From Herbidospora cretacea (GTDB lineage: Bacteria > Actinomycetota > Actinomycetes > Streptosporangiales > Streptosporangiaceae): a stretch of DNA of 64,000 nt. The position numbers and the translations under genes were made by a program. The notes beneath the pieces are model-generated. The model searched no databases. It was not told the DNA's origin and saw only the letters and a list, made by a program, of their open reading frames with translations. The stretch covers positions 1 through 64,000 of the forward strand of contig NZ_BBXG01000017.1 in assembly GCF_001570605.1 (NCBI RefSeq). The letters run 5' to 3'. Of this stretch, positions 42,265 through 50,918 are shown one piece after another; the first letter of the stretch is position 1; each line of letters opens with the position of its first letter.

Positions 42265-43505
42265 GGGCGGCGGCGGTCGCCCTGGCGGGGCTCGGGGTGG
42301 CGATCGTCGCCGTGGTGGCGGTGACCACGCCCTGGCGCGCGCTTCCGGCCGGGGCGCCGCGGGCGGCGCCCGACCCGGCCCGTGACTTCGGGGCCGCCCA
42401 GATCGCCCGCGCCGACGCCTTCGACGCCGCGACGAGCCTGCCGTCCTACCTGGCGCTCGGCGTCTCGCTCGTGATCGCCGGGGTGCTGGTCTCGACCCCG
42501 CTCGGGGCGCGGCTGATCGGGCGGCTGCCGTTCCGGGCGGGATGGCTGCGGGCGCTCACCGGGATCGCCGGGGTCTACCTGGTGTCCCTGGTGCTCCGCT
42601 GGCCGCTCGGCATGTGGTTCGAGACGATCCTGCGCGACTACGGCCTGTCCACCCAGACGTGGGGCACCTGGAGCGCCGACCGGCTGAAGAACTTCGCCCT
42701 CCAGCTGCTGCTGTCGGCGGTGATGGTCCTGGTGGTCATCGCGCTGGCCCGCCGGTGGCCGCGCCGCTGGTGGATCCCGGCCTCGGTGGGGGCCTTCACG
42801 CTGACGCTGGCGCTGTCGTTCCTCTACCCGATCGTGGTGGAACCGGTCTTCAACGACTTCCGGCCCCTCCCGCAGGGCCAGCTCCGCGACAGCCTGCTGG
42901 CGATGGCCGACCGCGACGGGGTGCCGGTCGACGACGTGCTGGTCGCCGACGCCTCTCGCCGGACGACCGCGCTCAACGCCTACGTCTCGGGCTTCGGCGC
43001 GACCCGCCGCATCGTCGTCTACGACACGCTGCTGGAGGTGCCCGAGCCGGAGATCGAGCTGATCGTCGCCCACGAGCTCGGCCACGCCAAGACCGACGAC
43101 GTCCTCCACGGCACCCTCGTGGGGGCGCTGGGGGCGGCGTTCGGGGCGTGCGCGCTGTTCGTGGCGGGCAACCTGCTGCGGCGGCGGACGGGGGTGCCCT
43201 CGCTCGGCGACCCGAGGGCGGCGGCGCTGCTGGTCGGGCTGGTCTCGCTCGCCACCGTGCTGTCGGGCCCGGCGCAGAACCTGGTCAGCCGGCACATCGA
43301 GGCGCGCGCCGACGTCCACGCGCTGGAGCTGACCGAAGACCCGGCCACGTTCGCCGCCATGCAGCGCAACCTGGCCCTCCGCAACATCTCCGACCTGAGC
43401 CCGTCCCCGCTGGAGTACGTGCTCTACTCCTCCCACCCCACCGGGCCGCAGCGCATCGCGATGGCCCGGTCGTGGGCCCTGTTTCACGGGCAGCCGGTGC
43501 CGTGA
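42261..43505 (+). CDS. M48 family membrane metalloprotease (Ste24-like)
   Basis: A 414-residue membrane protease. Several helices come first (VALAGLGVAIVAVVAV, YLALGVSLVIAGVLV, ALQLLLSAVMVLVVIALA). DVLVADASRRTTALNAYVSG and LIVAHELGHAKTDDVLHG (HExxH) follow, and SRHIEARADVHALEL gives the third ligand. The layout matches CAAX prenyl protease 1-like enzymes; in bacteria without prenylated CAAX proteins the role is general membrane proteolysis. ATG 42261 overlaps the previous stop. Its stop overlaps the pimB GTG. Confidence 0.92.
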   Translation: MRAAAVALAGLGVAIVAVVAVTTPWRALPAGAPRAAPDPARDFGAAQIARADAFDAATSLPSYLALGVSLVIAGVLVSTPLGARLIGRLPFRAGWLRALTGIAGVYLVSLVLRWPLGMWFETILRDYGLSTQTWGTWSADRLKNFALQLLLSAVMVLVVIALARRWPRRWWIPASVGAFTLTLALSFLYPIVVEPVFNDFRPLPQGQLRDSLLAMADRDGVPVDDVLVADASRRTTALNAYVSGFGATRRIVVYDTLLEVPEPEIELIVAHELGHAKTDDVLHGTLVGALGAAFGACALFVAGNLLRRRTGVPSLGDPRAAALLVGLVSLATVLSGPAQNLVSRHIEARADVHALELTEDPATFAAMQRNLALRNISDLSPSPLEYVLYSSHPTGPQRIAMARSWALFHGQPVP

Positions 43506-44620
43506 CGCGGGTCGTGGTGGTCACCAACGACTTCCCGCCGCGCTCGGGCGGCATCCAGTCGTTCGTCCACGCCCTGGCCGTCCGGCTCCCGGCCTCCTCC
43601 GTGGTCGTGTACGCCCCCCGCTGGGAGGGCTGCGCCGAGTTCGACGCCCGGCAGGGCTACCGGGTGGTGCGCCACCCGACGAGCCTGATGCTGCCGACGC
43701 CCGACGTCGCCCGGCGGGCCGGGGAGCTGGTCCGGCCGGGCTCGACCGTGGTCTTCGGGGCCGCCGCGCCGCTCGGCCTGCTCGGCGGGGCGCTGCGGGC
43801 CGCCGGGGCCGAACGGGTGGTCATGCTGACCCACGGCCACGAGGCGTCGTGGGCCCGGCTGCCCCTCGCGGGCGGGCTGCTGCGGCGCATCGGAGCCCAC
43901 GCCGACGTGGTGACCTATCTCGGCGACTACACCCGGCGTCACCTGTCGGGCCGCATCCCGGCCGGGAAGCTCGCCCGGCTCGCCCCCGGGGTCGACACGT
44001 CGGTCTTCCGGCCCGGTGCGGGCGGTGCGCGGGTGCGCGCCGAGCTCGGGCTCGGGGACCGGCCCGTGGTGGTCTGCGTGTCGCGGCTGGTCGCCAGGAA
44101 GGGGCAGGACCGGCTGATCGAGGCGTGGCCCGAGGTGGCCCGTGCCGTACCGGAAGCGGCTCTGCTGCTGGTCGGCGGCGGGCCGGGGCGGGCGGCGCTG
44201 GAGCGCGCGGCGCGGGGGCGCGAGGACATCCGGTTCGCCGGGCCGGTGGCCGACGGCGACCTGCCCGCCTACTACGACGCCGGAGACGTGTTCGCGATGC
44301 CCTGCCGGACCCGCCTGGGCGGGCTCGACGTCGAGGGGCTCGGCATCGTCTACCTGGAGGCCTCGGCCAGCGGGCTGCCGGTGGTGGCCGGGTCGTCGGG
44401 CGGCGCGCCCGACGCGGTCAGGCACCGCGAGACGGGGCTGGTGGTCGACGGCGGATCGGCGCGGCAGATCGCCGCCGCGCTGATCCAGCTGCTGAGGAAC
44501 CCCGAGGCCGCGCGGGCCATGGGCGCGCGCGGCCGGGAGTGGATCGAGCGGGAGTGGACCTGGGACCAGGTCGCCGCCCGCTTCGGGGAGCTGCTGACGG
44601 CGCCGGTCGGTCAGCCGTAG
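43502..44620 (+). CDS. pimB: GDP-mannose-dependent phosphatidylinositol mannoside mannosyltransferase (PimB'-type)
   Basis: GT4-family glycosyltransferase, 372 residues. It matches mycobacterial PimB' closely from memory: VVVVTNDFPPRSGGIQSFVH, YAPRWEGCAEFD, FGAAAPLGLLGG, THGHEASWARLP, VVCVSRLVARKGQDRLIEAW, MPCRTRLGGLDVEGLGIVYL and SGGAPDAVRHRETGLVVDG. It should add the second mannose to phosphatidylinositol mannoside at the inner membrane face. GTG 43502 overlaps the M48 stop. Its 3' end overlaps the convergent acyl-CoA ligase by 10 bp. Confidence 0.9.
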   Translation: MTRVVVVTNDFPPRSGGIQSFVHALAVRLPASSVVVYAPRWEGCAEFDARQGYRVVRHPTSLMLPTPDVARRAGELVRPGSTVVFGAAAPLGLLGGALRAAGAERVVMLTHGHEASWARLPLAGGLLRRIGAHADVVTYLGDYTRRHLSGRIPAGKLARLAPGVDTSVFRPGAGGARVRAELGLGDRPVVVCVSRLVARKGQDRLIEAWPEVARAVPEAALLLVGGGPGRAALERAARGREDIRFAGPVADGDLPAYYDAGDVFAMPCRTRLGGLDVEGLGIVYLEASASGLPVVAGSSGGAPDAVRHRETGLVVDGGSARQIAAALIQLLRNPEAARAMGARGREWIEREWTWDQVAARFGELLTAPVGQP

Positions 44621-46356
44621 ATCTCCTCGACCTGCTTGGCGTAGTCGCGCATCACGATGTTGCGCTTGAGCTTCAGCGACGGGGTCAGGTGGCCGGACTC
44701 CTCGGTCAGGTCGCCGTCGAGGATGGTGAACTTCTTGATCTGCTCGGCCTTGGACACCATCTTGTTGGCGTTGTCGACCGCGCCCTGCACCTCGGCCCTG
44801 ATCTGCTCCTCGGTCAGCTCGACCCCGGCCATGGCCTCGGGGTCGAGGGTGACCAGCGCGGCCACGAACGGCCTGTCGTCGCCGATGACCAGGACCTGGC
44901 TGATCAGGCGGTGGGCCCGGATGCTGTCCTCCAGCGGGCCCGGCGCGACGTTCTTGCCGGCCGCGGTGACCAGGATCTCCTTCTTGCGGCCGGTGATGCG
45001 CAGGTAGCCGTCGGCGTCGAGCTCGCCGACGTCGCCGGTGTGGAACCAGCCCTGCGCGTCGATGACCTCGGCGGTCGCCTTCTCGTTGTTCCAGTAGCCG
45101 TCGAAGATGTGGCGGCCCTTGACCAGGATCTCCTTGTCGTCGGCGATCCGGACCGTGACCCCCGGGAACGGCTTGCCGACGGTGCCGATCTTGTTGGCGC
45201 CCGGGATGTTGACCGTGGACGGCGCGGAGGTCTCCGTCAGGCCGTAGCCCTCCAGGACCTCGATGCCGACGCCGCGGAAGAAGTGGCCGAGGCGCTCGCC
45301 CAGCGCGGAACCGCCCGAGACGGCGTTGGTCAGGCGGCTGCCGGTGGCGGCGCGCAGCTTGGTGTAGACGAGCTTGTCGAACGCGGCGTGCTTGAGCCGC
45401 AGGCCGAGCCCGGCGCCGCCGGAGGCCTGCGCCTTGCTGTAGTCGATGGCGACCTGGGCGGCGGTGGCGAAGATCTTGCCCTTGCCGTCGGCGGTGGCCT
45501 TCTGCTCGGCGCCGTTGTAGACCTTCTCGAACACGCGCGGCACGCCCAGCAGGAACGTCGGCTTGAACGCCTGGAGGTCGGGAGCCACGTTCTTCATGTT
45601 CGGCGTGTGGGCCAGGACGGTGCCGGTCTCCACGGTCACGATCTCGACCATGCGGGCGAAGCTGTGCGCGAGCGGCAGGAACAGCAGCACGGCCCGCTCG
45701 TCGATCGAGAACATCTTCTCGAGCGGCCCCTGCGACACGTTCCGCGCGGTGAACAGCAGGTTGTCGTGGGTGATCCGGCAGCCCTTCGGCAGGCCGGTCG
45801 TGCCCGAGGTGTAGATGATCGTGGCCAGGTCGTGGCCGCCCCGGGAGGTCCGGCGCTCGGTCAGGGTCTCGTCGGGGACGTCCCGGCCTGCTTCGATCAG
45901 CGCGTCGACCGCGCCCTCGTCGAAGGTCCAGACGTGGGGCAGGTCGGGCGCGGCCTCGCGGACGGTCTCCACGTGGGCGGCGGTCTCGGTGAAGGCGCCC
46001 TTGGCGCCGGAGTCGGAGAGGATCCAGCGCACCTGCTCGGTCGAGCTGGTCTCGTAGATCGGGACGCTCACGCCGCCCGCGGCCCAGATGGCGTAGTCGG
46101 CGACCGTCCACTCGTAGCGGGTGCGGCTCATCAGGGCCACCCGGTCGCCCGGCTCGACGCCGGTGGCGATGAGGCCCTTGGCGACGCCGGCGACCCTCTG
46201 CCGGAAGTCGGCGGCCGTCACCGGATTCCAGTCGGCGCCGTCCTGCACCTTCATCACGACGGCGTTCGGGGTGTCGGCGGCCCGCTGGAACACCGCATCG
46301 GTGCAGTTGGCCGACAAGGGAACGTCCACCAGCACGGGAACGGTGTACTCCTGCAC
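44611..46356 (-). CDS. long-chain acyl-CoA synthetase (AMP-forming)
   Basis: A 581-residue ANL-superfamily ligase that activates fatty acids with ATP and CoA. It shows ATIIYTSGTTGLPKGCRITHD (P-loop A3), LPLAHSFARMVEIV, SGGSALGERLGHFF, EVLEGYGLTETSAPST (A5), HTGDVGELDADGYLRITGRK (A7/A8) and a C-terminal SLKLKRNIV lysine region. It resembles FadD15-like proteins. GTG 46356 has GAGGAG upstream; the longer frame to 46413 lacks support. Convergent with pimB; such a pair is also known in Streptomyces, so a link to lipid anchor synthesis is plausible. Confidence 0.93.
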   Translation of the reverse strand: MQEYTVPVLVDVPLSANCTDAVFQRAADTPNAVVMKVQDGADWNPVTAADFRQRVAGVAKGLIATGVEPGDRVALMSRTRYEWTVADYAIWAAGGVSVPIYETSSTEQVRWILSDSGAKGAFTETAAHVETVREAAPDLPHVWTFDEGAVDALIEAGRDVPDETLTERRTSRGGHDLATIIYTSGTTGLPKGCRITHDNLLFTARNVSQGPLEKMFSIDERAVLLFLPLAHSFARMVEIVTVETGTVLAHTPNMKNVAPDLQAFKPTFLLGVPRVFEKVYNGAEQKATADGKGKIFATAAQVAIDYSKAQASGGAGLGLRLKHAAFDKLVYTKLRAATGSRLTNAVSGGSALGERLGHFFRGVGIEVLEGYGLTETSAPSTVNIPGANKIGTVGKPFPGVTVRIADDKEILVKGRHIFDGYWNNEKATAEVIDAQGWFHTGDVGELDADGYLRITGRKKEILVTAAGKNVAPGPLEDSIRAHRLISQVLVIGDDRPFVAALVTLDPEAMAGVELTEEQIRAEVQGAVDNANKMVSKAEQIKKFTILDGDLTEESGHLTPSLKLKRNIVMRDYAKQVEEIYG

Positions 46357-46530
46357 GTGCTCTCCTCTGGGACCCGGCTCGGTCAGGTTGCCCGGGACGC
46401 TACCGCGTGACACGAACGGTGGATAGTGCCGTCACACAGGCGTTATCCGGTCAATCGCACGGTATCAGTCCGTGACCGCCCGAATCCTCAATGGCACCAG
46501 ACCGTAACCAAGCGATTGCTCGGGAATATC

Positions 46531-47307
46531 ATGTCGGCCATGCGCATCAACGTCGTCAGCGACGTCCACGGCCGTGCCGACGCCCTCGCCAAGGCGGGAG
46601 AGGGCGCCGACGCCCTGATCTGCCTCGGTGACCTGGTGCTGTTCATCGACTACGCGGACATGTCCCAGGGCATCTTCCCCTCGCTGTTCGGCGTGGAGCG
46701 GGCGACGGAGTACGTCCGGCTGCGCACCGAGAAACGCTTCAACGAGGCCAGGGTCATGTCGGCGGCCCTGTGGGCCGAACTCGGCGGCGATCCGCGCGCC
46801 CACATCGAGAAGCAGGTGCGGGCCCAGTACGCCGACCTCTTCGCCGCCATGCCGGTGCCCTCCTACCTGACCTACGGCAACGTCGACGTGCCGTCGCTCT
46901 GGGCCGAGTACACGCGGGAGGGGCAGACCGTCCTCGACGGCCAGACGGCCGAGATCGGCGGCCTGACCTTCGGCTTCGTCGGCGGCGGGCTGCAGACCCG
47001 CTACCGCACGTCCTACGAGCTCGCCGACGAGGTCTACGCCGCGAAGGTCGCCGCGCTCGGCCCGGTCGACGTGCTCTGCACGCACATCCCGCCCGCGGTG
47101 CCCGACCTGCTCTACGACGTGGTGGCCCGGCGCTTCGAGCGGGGCAGCGAGGCCACCCTTGACTACATCAGGGAGTTCCAGCCCCGGTACGCCCTCTTCG
47201 GGCACGTCCACCAGCCGCTGGTGCCCCGGACGCGGATCGGCCGTACCGAATGCCTCAATGTCGGGCATTTCCGGGGACGCGGCACACCGTTCACCCTGGA
47301 CCTGTGA
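46531..47307 (+). CDS. metallophosphoesterase
   Basis: A 258-residue calcineurin-like phosphoesterase. Metal-site motifs: INVVSDVHGRAD (D-x-H), ALICLGDLVLF (GD), LTYGNVDVPSLW (GN, with Asp where GNHD is usual), CTHIPP (His), and FGHVHQPLVP (GHxH). The change from GNHD to GNVD removes one catalytic His, as in some class III nucleotide phosphodiesterase-like proteins. Substrate unknown. ATG 46531 (MSAMRINVV) is chosen; ATG 46540 is an alternative. The 174 bp upstream are non-coding. Confidence 0.88.
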   Translation: MSAMRINVVSDVHGRADALAKAGEGADALICLGDLVLFIDYADMSQGIFPSLFGVERATEYVRLRTEKRFNEARVMSAALWAELGGDPRAHIEKQVRAQYADLFAAMPVPSYLTYGNVDVPSLWAEYTREGQTVLDGQTAEIGGLTFGFVGGGLQTRYRTSYELADEVYAAKVAALGPVDVLCTHIPPAVPDLLYDVVARRFERGSEATLDYIREFQPRYALFGHVHQPLVPRTRIGRTECLNVGHFRGRGTPFTLDL

Positions 47308-47309
47308 GC

Positions 47310-47315
47310 TAAGGT
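47310..47315 (+). promoter_or_regulatory. -10 box of a leaderless promoter for the SRPBCC gene
   Basis: TAAGGT followed by 6 nt and ATG 47322. It overlaps the end of the preceding gene by only a few bases from its stop and has no ribosome site. Confidence 0.4.
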
Positions 47316-47321
47316 CGGGCC

Positions 47322-47756
47322 ATGGCTGATCGCACCACGTCGAGCATCGGGATCGCCGCGAGCCGGCCGACGATCCTGGCCGTCATCGCCGACTTCCCCT
47401 CCTACCCGGAGTGGGCCGGGCAGGTGAAGTCGGCGCAGGTCCTCTCGACCGGCGACGACGGGCTCCCGGCGACCGTCCGGTTCGTCCTCGACGCGGGCGT
47501 CATCAGCGACGACTACGTGCTCGCCTACACCTGGACCGACGAGCTGGTGAGCTGGCGGATCGCGCAGGCCGGGAAGATGGTGTCCGGCCTCGACGGCAGC
47601 TACCGCCTGGCCGAGAAGGGCGCCTCCACCGAGGTCACCTACGAGCTCGCCGTCGACCTCAAGGTCCCCATGATCGGCATGATCAAGCGCAAGGCCGAGA
47701 AGGTCATCATCGACACGGCCCTCAAGGGGCTGAAGAAGCGCGTCGAGAAGGCATGA
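47322..47756 (+). CDS. SRPBCC-family (polyketide cyclase/START-like) protein
   Basis: A 144-residue helix-grip protein that forms a hydrophobic pocket. It has SSIGIAASRPTILAVIADFP, YPEWAGQVKSAQVL and a C-terminal helix IDTALKGLKKRVEKA, typical of the coenzyme Q-binding/START-like branch. Its stop overlaps the ArsA-like gene start by 4 bp, and this SRPBCC-ArsA pairing recurs in actinomycetes from memory. It may bind a lipid or hydrophobic ligand. Function not established. Confidence 0.88.
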   Translation: MADRTTSSIGIAASRPTILAVIADFPSYPEWAGQVKSAQVLSTGDDGLPATVRFVLDAGVISDDYVLAYTWTDELVSWRIAQAGKMVSGLDGSYRLAEKGASTEVTYELAVDLKVPMIGMIKRKAEKVIIDTALKGLKKRVEKA

Positions 47757-48901
47757 GGACTCTCCTCTTCACGGGTAAGGGCGGCGTCGGCAAGACGACC
47801 GCCGCCGCGGCGACCGCGACGCTGGCCGCCCGGCAGGGGCTCAAGACCCTCGTCGTGTCGACCGACACGGCCCACTCGCTGGCCGACGCGCTCGCGGTCG
47901 CGCCCTCCGGCGAGCCCGCCGAGGTGACCCGCGGCCTCTACCTCCAGCAGGTCGACACGCAGAAGTCGATGGAGCGCCACTGGGGCGACCTGCAGGACTA
48001 CGCGCGCGGCCTGTTCACCGAGCTCGGCCTCGACGCCATCACCTCCGAAGAGGTGACCGTGCTGCCCGGGGCCGAGGAGATCATCGCCCTGCTGGAACTG
48101 CGCGAGCAGGCCCGCACCGGCCGCTGGGACGTCATCGTCGTCGACTGCGCCCCCACCGCCGAGACCCTGCGCCTGCTGGCGCTCCCCGAGGCGCTCGACT
48201 GGCACGTGACCCGCCTGCTGCCGATCGGCCGCCGCGTGATGCGCGCGGTCGCCCCGGTCATCCGCGCGGTCGCCAAGGTCAGCGCGCCGGAAGAGGGCGT
48301 GGTCAACGCGGGGGAGCGGCTCCACAAGGGCCTGATGGAGGTCCGCGCGCTGCTCACGGGGGACGAGGCGTCGGTCCGGCTCGTGCTCACCCCCGAGGCG
48401 GTGGTGGTCGCCGAGGCCCGGCGCACCCTCACCTCTCTTTCCCTGTACGGATACCGCGTCGACGCCGTCATCGCCAACCGCGTCTTCCCCGGCGAGGGGG
48501 CCGACCCGTGGCGGGCCAGATGGGTCGAGGCGCAGGCGCGCCAGATGGAGACCGTCCACGAGTCGTTCGAGCCGCTGCCGATCCTGCGGGTGCCCTACCT
48601 GCCGGAGGAGCCGGTCGGGGTCGACGCGCTGGCCGAGGTCGCCGACGCGCTCTACGACGGGGTCGACGCCTTCGCCGCCCCGCCGGCCGAGCCGCCGCTG
48701 GTCTTCGGCCCGAACGAGGTCGTGCTGAGGCTGCCGCTGGCCGGGAAGGACGACATCGACCTGGCCCGCAAGGCCGACGAGCTGATCATCACCGCCGGGC
48801 CCTACCGCCGCGTCATCGCGCTGCCCGCCGCGCTGGCCCGCAGGGAGGTCGCCCAGGCGGCGCTCCGCGACGGCCACCTCCGGGTACGGTTCGAGATATG
48901 A
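47753..48901 (+). CDS. ArsA/GET3-family ATPase
   Basis: A 382-residue P-loop ATPase with a deviant Walker A, LLFTGKGGVGKTTAAAATAT, followed by VVSTDTAHSLADALAV (the ArsA DTAHS switch) and IVVDCAPTAETLRLLALP (Walker B). The C-terminal NEVVLRLPLAGKDDIDLARK resembles the alpha-crystallin-like tail seen in bacterial ArsA homologues. No arsenite efflux gene or metal Cys triad is visible, so arsenic resistance is unlikely; GET3-like protein targeting or an unknown role fits better. It overlaps both neighbours by 4 bp. Confidence 0.9.
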   Translation: MRTLLFTGKGGVGKTTAAAATATLAARQGLKTLVVSTDTAHSLADALAVAPSGEPAEVTRGLYLQQVDTQKSMERHWGDLQDYARGLFTELGLDAITSEEVTVLPGAEEIIALLELREQARTGRWDVIVVDCAPTAETLRLLALPEALDWHVTRLLPIGRRVMRAVAPVIRAVAKVSAPEEGVVNAGERLHKGLMEVRALLTGDEASVRLVLTPEAVVVAEARRTLTSLSLYGYRVDAVIANRVFPGEGADPWRARWVEAQARQMETVHESFEPLPILRVPYLPEEPVGVDALAEVADALYDGVDAFAAPPAEPPLVFGPNEVVLRLPLAGKDDIDLARKADELIITAGPYRRVIALPAALARREVAQAALRDGHLRVRFEI

Positions 48902-49317
48902 CGGAAAGCAACGAACGTCCCGACCCCTTCGGCTCGGCCGCCGACGAGGCGTTGAAGCTGCTCGACGCGTTGCAGCAGCGGGTGGGCCGAGAGCTCGGCA
49001 AGGGTTTCGTGAAGGGCGCCTTCTCCGGGGTGGCCGGAGCGACCCAGCGGCCCCGCACGACTTCCCCCTCTCCGGATGTGTGGAGCGAGGCCGTTTCAGG
49101 GCATGATCACGAGGAGTACATCTGCCGGGCTTGCCCGGTCTGCCGGGTGATCGCGGCCCGCCGGGACACCGGCGGCGACGTGAGTGACCACCTGATGGCG
49201 GCGGGAAGCGAGCTGCTCGCGGCCTTCCGGCAGGCGGTCGACTCCCTGCAACGCCCGCCGTCCCCGCAGGGACCGGGCGGCTCGAACCCGAAGGTAGAAC
49301 ACATCGATCTGGGCTGA
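48898..49317 (+). CDS. DUF5304-type protein with Cys pairs
   Basis: A 139-residue protein of unknown function. The N-terminal helix has AADEALKLLDALQQRVGREL. A disordered stretch follows, then HDHEEYICRACPVCRVIAARR, whose CxxCxxC pattern could bind zinc or a cluster, and a helix with HLMAAGSELLAAFRQAV. ATG 48898 overlaps the ArsA-family stop, so it is made together with the ATPase. The conserved SRPBCC-ArsA-DUF5304 order suggests one process. It ends 21 bp before the glucokinase gene. Confidence 0.85.
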   Translation: MTESNERPDPFGSAADEALKLLDALQQRVGRELGKGFVKGAFSGVAGATQRPRTTSPSPDVWSEAVSGHDHEEYICRACPVCRVIAARRDTGGDVSDHLMAAGSELLAAFRQAVDSLQRPPSPQGPGGSNPKVEHIDLG

Positions 49318-49338
49318 TCCGGACGGGAGACACACGAC

Positions 49339-50283
49339 ATGGCGCTGACCATCGGTATCGACATCGGCGGCACCAAGGTCGCGGCGGGCGTCGTCGACGC
49401 CCACGGGCTGATCGTCGAGAGTCTCCTCAAGCCGACCCCGGCCGACAACCCGGCCAAGGTGGCCGAGACCGTGGCCGAGGCGATCAAGGAACTGGCCGAC
49501 AGCTACGAGGTCGAGGCGGTCGGTGTCGGCGCGGCCGGGTTCATCGACGAGACCCGCAGCGTCGTCCGCTTCGCCCCCAACCTGGCCTGGCGCGAGGAGC
49601 CCCTCCAGCGCCGCCTCACCGAGATGACCGGCCTGCCCATCGTGGTGGAGAACGACGCCAACGCGATGGCCTGGGGCGAGTTCCGCTTCGGCGCCGGCCG
49701 GGGCGAGAGCCACCTCATCGCCGTCACCGTCGGCACCGGCATCGGCGGCGGCCTCATCCTCGGCGGCTCCGTCTACCGGGGCCGCTGGGGCATGGGCGGC
49801 GAGCTCGGCCACATGCAGACCGTCCCCGGCGGGGTGAAGTGCGGCTGCGGCAACCTCGGCTGCTGGGAGCAGTACGCCAGCGGCAACGCCCTGGTCCGCG
49901 ACGCGAAGCGGATGGCCGCCGAAGACCCCGAGCGCGCCGCCACGCTGCTCAAGCTGGCCGGCGGCACCCCCGAGAGCATCGAGGGCCGCGAGGTCACCGA
50001 CGCCGGGCGGGCCGGCGACCCGGTCGCCCTGGAGGCCTTCGCCACCATGGCGCAGTGGATCGGGCAGGGGCTCGCCGACCTGGCGTCCATCCTCGACCCG
50101 GGCTGCTTCATCCTCGGCGGCGGCGTCTCCAACGCGGCCGACCTCTGGCTCGACCAGGCCCGCGAGGCCTTCGCCCAACGCCTGACCGGCCGCGGCCACC
50201 GCCCGGTCGCCGACGTGCGGCTGGCCGAGCTCGGCGCGTCCGCGGGCGTGGTCGGCGCGGCGGATCTGGCCCGGCTGCCCTGA
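49339..50283 (+). CDS. glkA: ROK-family glucokinase
   Basis: ATP-dependent glucose kinase that in Streptomyces also mediates carbon catabolite repression, 314 residues. It has GIDIGGTKVAAGVVDA (phosphate loop), VVENDANAMAWGEFRFGAG (catalytic Asp), TVGTGIGGGLILGG and the zinc motif GGVKCGCGNLGCWEQYAS. All ROK signatures are intact. ATG 49339 has GGGAG upstream. It lies in a chain behind DUF5304 (21 bp) and overlaps the EEP-family gene at its stop codon. Confidence 0.95.
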   Translation: MALTIGIDIGGTKVAAGVVDAHGLIVESLLKPTPADNPAKVAETVAEAIKELADSYEVEAVGVGAAGFIDETRSVVRFAPNLAWREEPLQRRLTEMTGLPIVVENDANAMAWGEFRFGAGRGESHLIAVTVGTGIGGGLILGGSVYRGRWGMGGELGHMQTVPGGVKCGCGNLGCWEQYASGNALVRDAKRMAAEDPERAATLLKLAGGTPESIEGREVTDAGRAGDPVALEAFATMAQWIGQGLADLASILDPGCFILGGGVSNAADLWLDQAREAFAQRLTGRGHRPVADVRLAELGASAGVVGAADLARLP

Positions 50284-50918
50284 TCCGGGTCGCCACCTAC
50301 AACCTCCACGGCCTGCGTGACTCCAGCCCCGCGCTGGCGCGGGTGGTCCGCGCGCTGGCCGTGGACGTGCTGTGCGCGCAGGAGCGGGGTCTCGGGCAGG
50401 TGTTCTCCCGGCTGACCGGGCTGGAGCAGGTGTGCTCCGCCCGGCTGTCGGGGGTGGCGGTGCTGGTCCGGCCCGGGGTGCGGGTCCTGCACGCCGAGCA
50501 CCACCGGCTGCGCTGGTTCCCCGGCCTCGAACGGCGCTCGGTCGCGCTCGCCGTGGTCGAGGCCGAGGGGCTGCGGCTCGCGGTCGCGTCGTTCCACCTC
50601 GACCTGCACGCCGGGGCGCGGCTGGCGCACGCCGTCGAGATCGTGCGGCGGGTGGAGACCATGTCCGCGGCGTTCGACGCGCCGCCGGTGCTCGCGGGCG
50701 ACCTGAACGAACTGCCGCAGGCGGCGGCGTGGCGGCACCTGGCCGCGCGGTACGCCGAAGGCGGTGACGGCCCGACGTTCGCCGGGAAGCGCATCGACGC
50801 GATCTTCACCGGGCCCGGCCTGGAAGCGCTGCCCCGGGGCGTGGCCGGGGCCGGGGAGGACGACCTGGCGGCGGCCTCGGATCACCGGCCCGTGGTGGCC
50901 GACATGCGCCCAGTCTGA
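50280..50918 (+). CDS. endonuclease/exonuclease/phosphatase (EEP) family protein, non-AUG start
   Basis: A 212-residue hydrolase of the DNase I-like fold: IRVATYNLHGLRD (Asn), VLCAQERG (Glu), SFHLDLHAG, VLAGDLNELPQA and AASDHRPVVADM (catalytic Asp-His). It is shorter than most members. The conserved N-terminus is preceded by no ATG, GTG or TTG in frame. CTG 50280 overlaps the glucokinase TGA (CTGA), matching the overlap style of this region, and is the best start; the next GTG (50343) would delete the catalytic Asn. It overlaps the convergent deacetylase gene by 37 bp. Confidence 0.82.
   Translation: MIRVATYNLHGLRDSSPALARVVRALAVDVLCAQERGLGQVFSRLTGLEQVCSARLSGVAVLVRPGVRVLHAEHHRLRWFPGLERRSVALAVVEAEGLRLAVASFHLDLHAGARLAHAVEIVRRVETMSAAFDAPPVLAGDLNELPQAAAWRHLAARYAEGGDGPTFAGKRIDAIFTGPGLEALPRGVAGAGEDDLAAASDHRPVVADMRPV

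Noticed and set aside
43849-46410. Long frames opposite the acyl-CoA ligase and pimB
   Set aside because: They have shadow-frame composition and no motifs; the ligase and PimB' have complete signatures.
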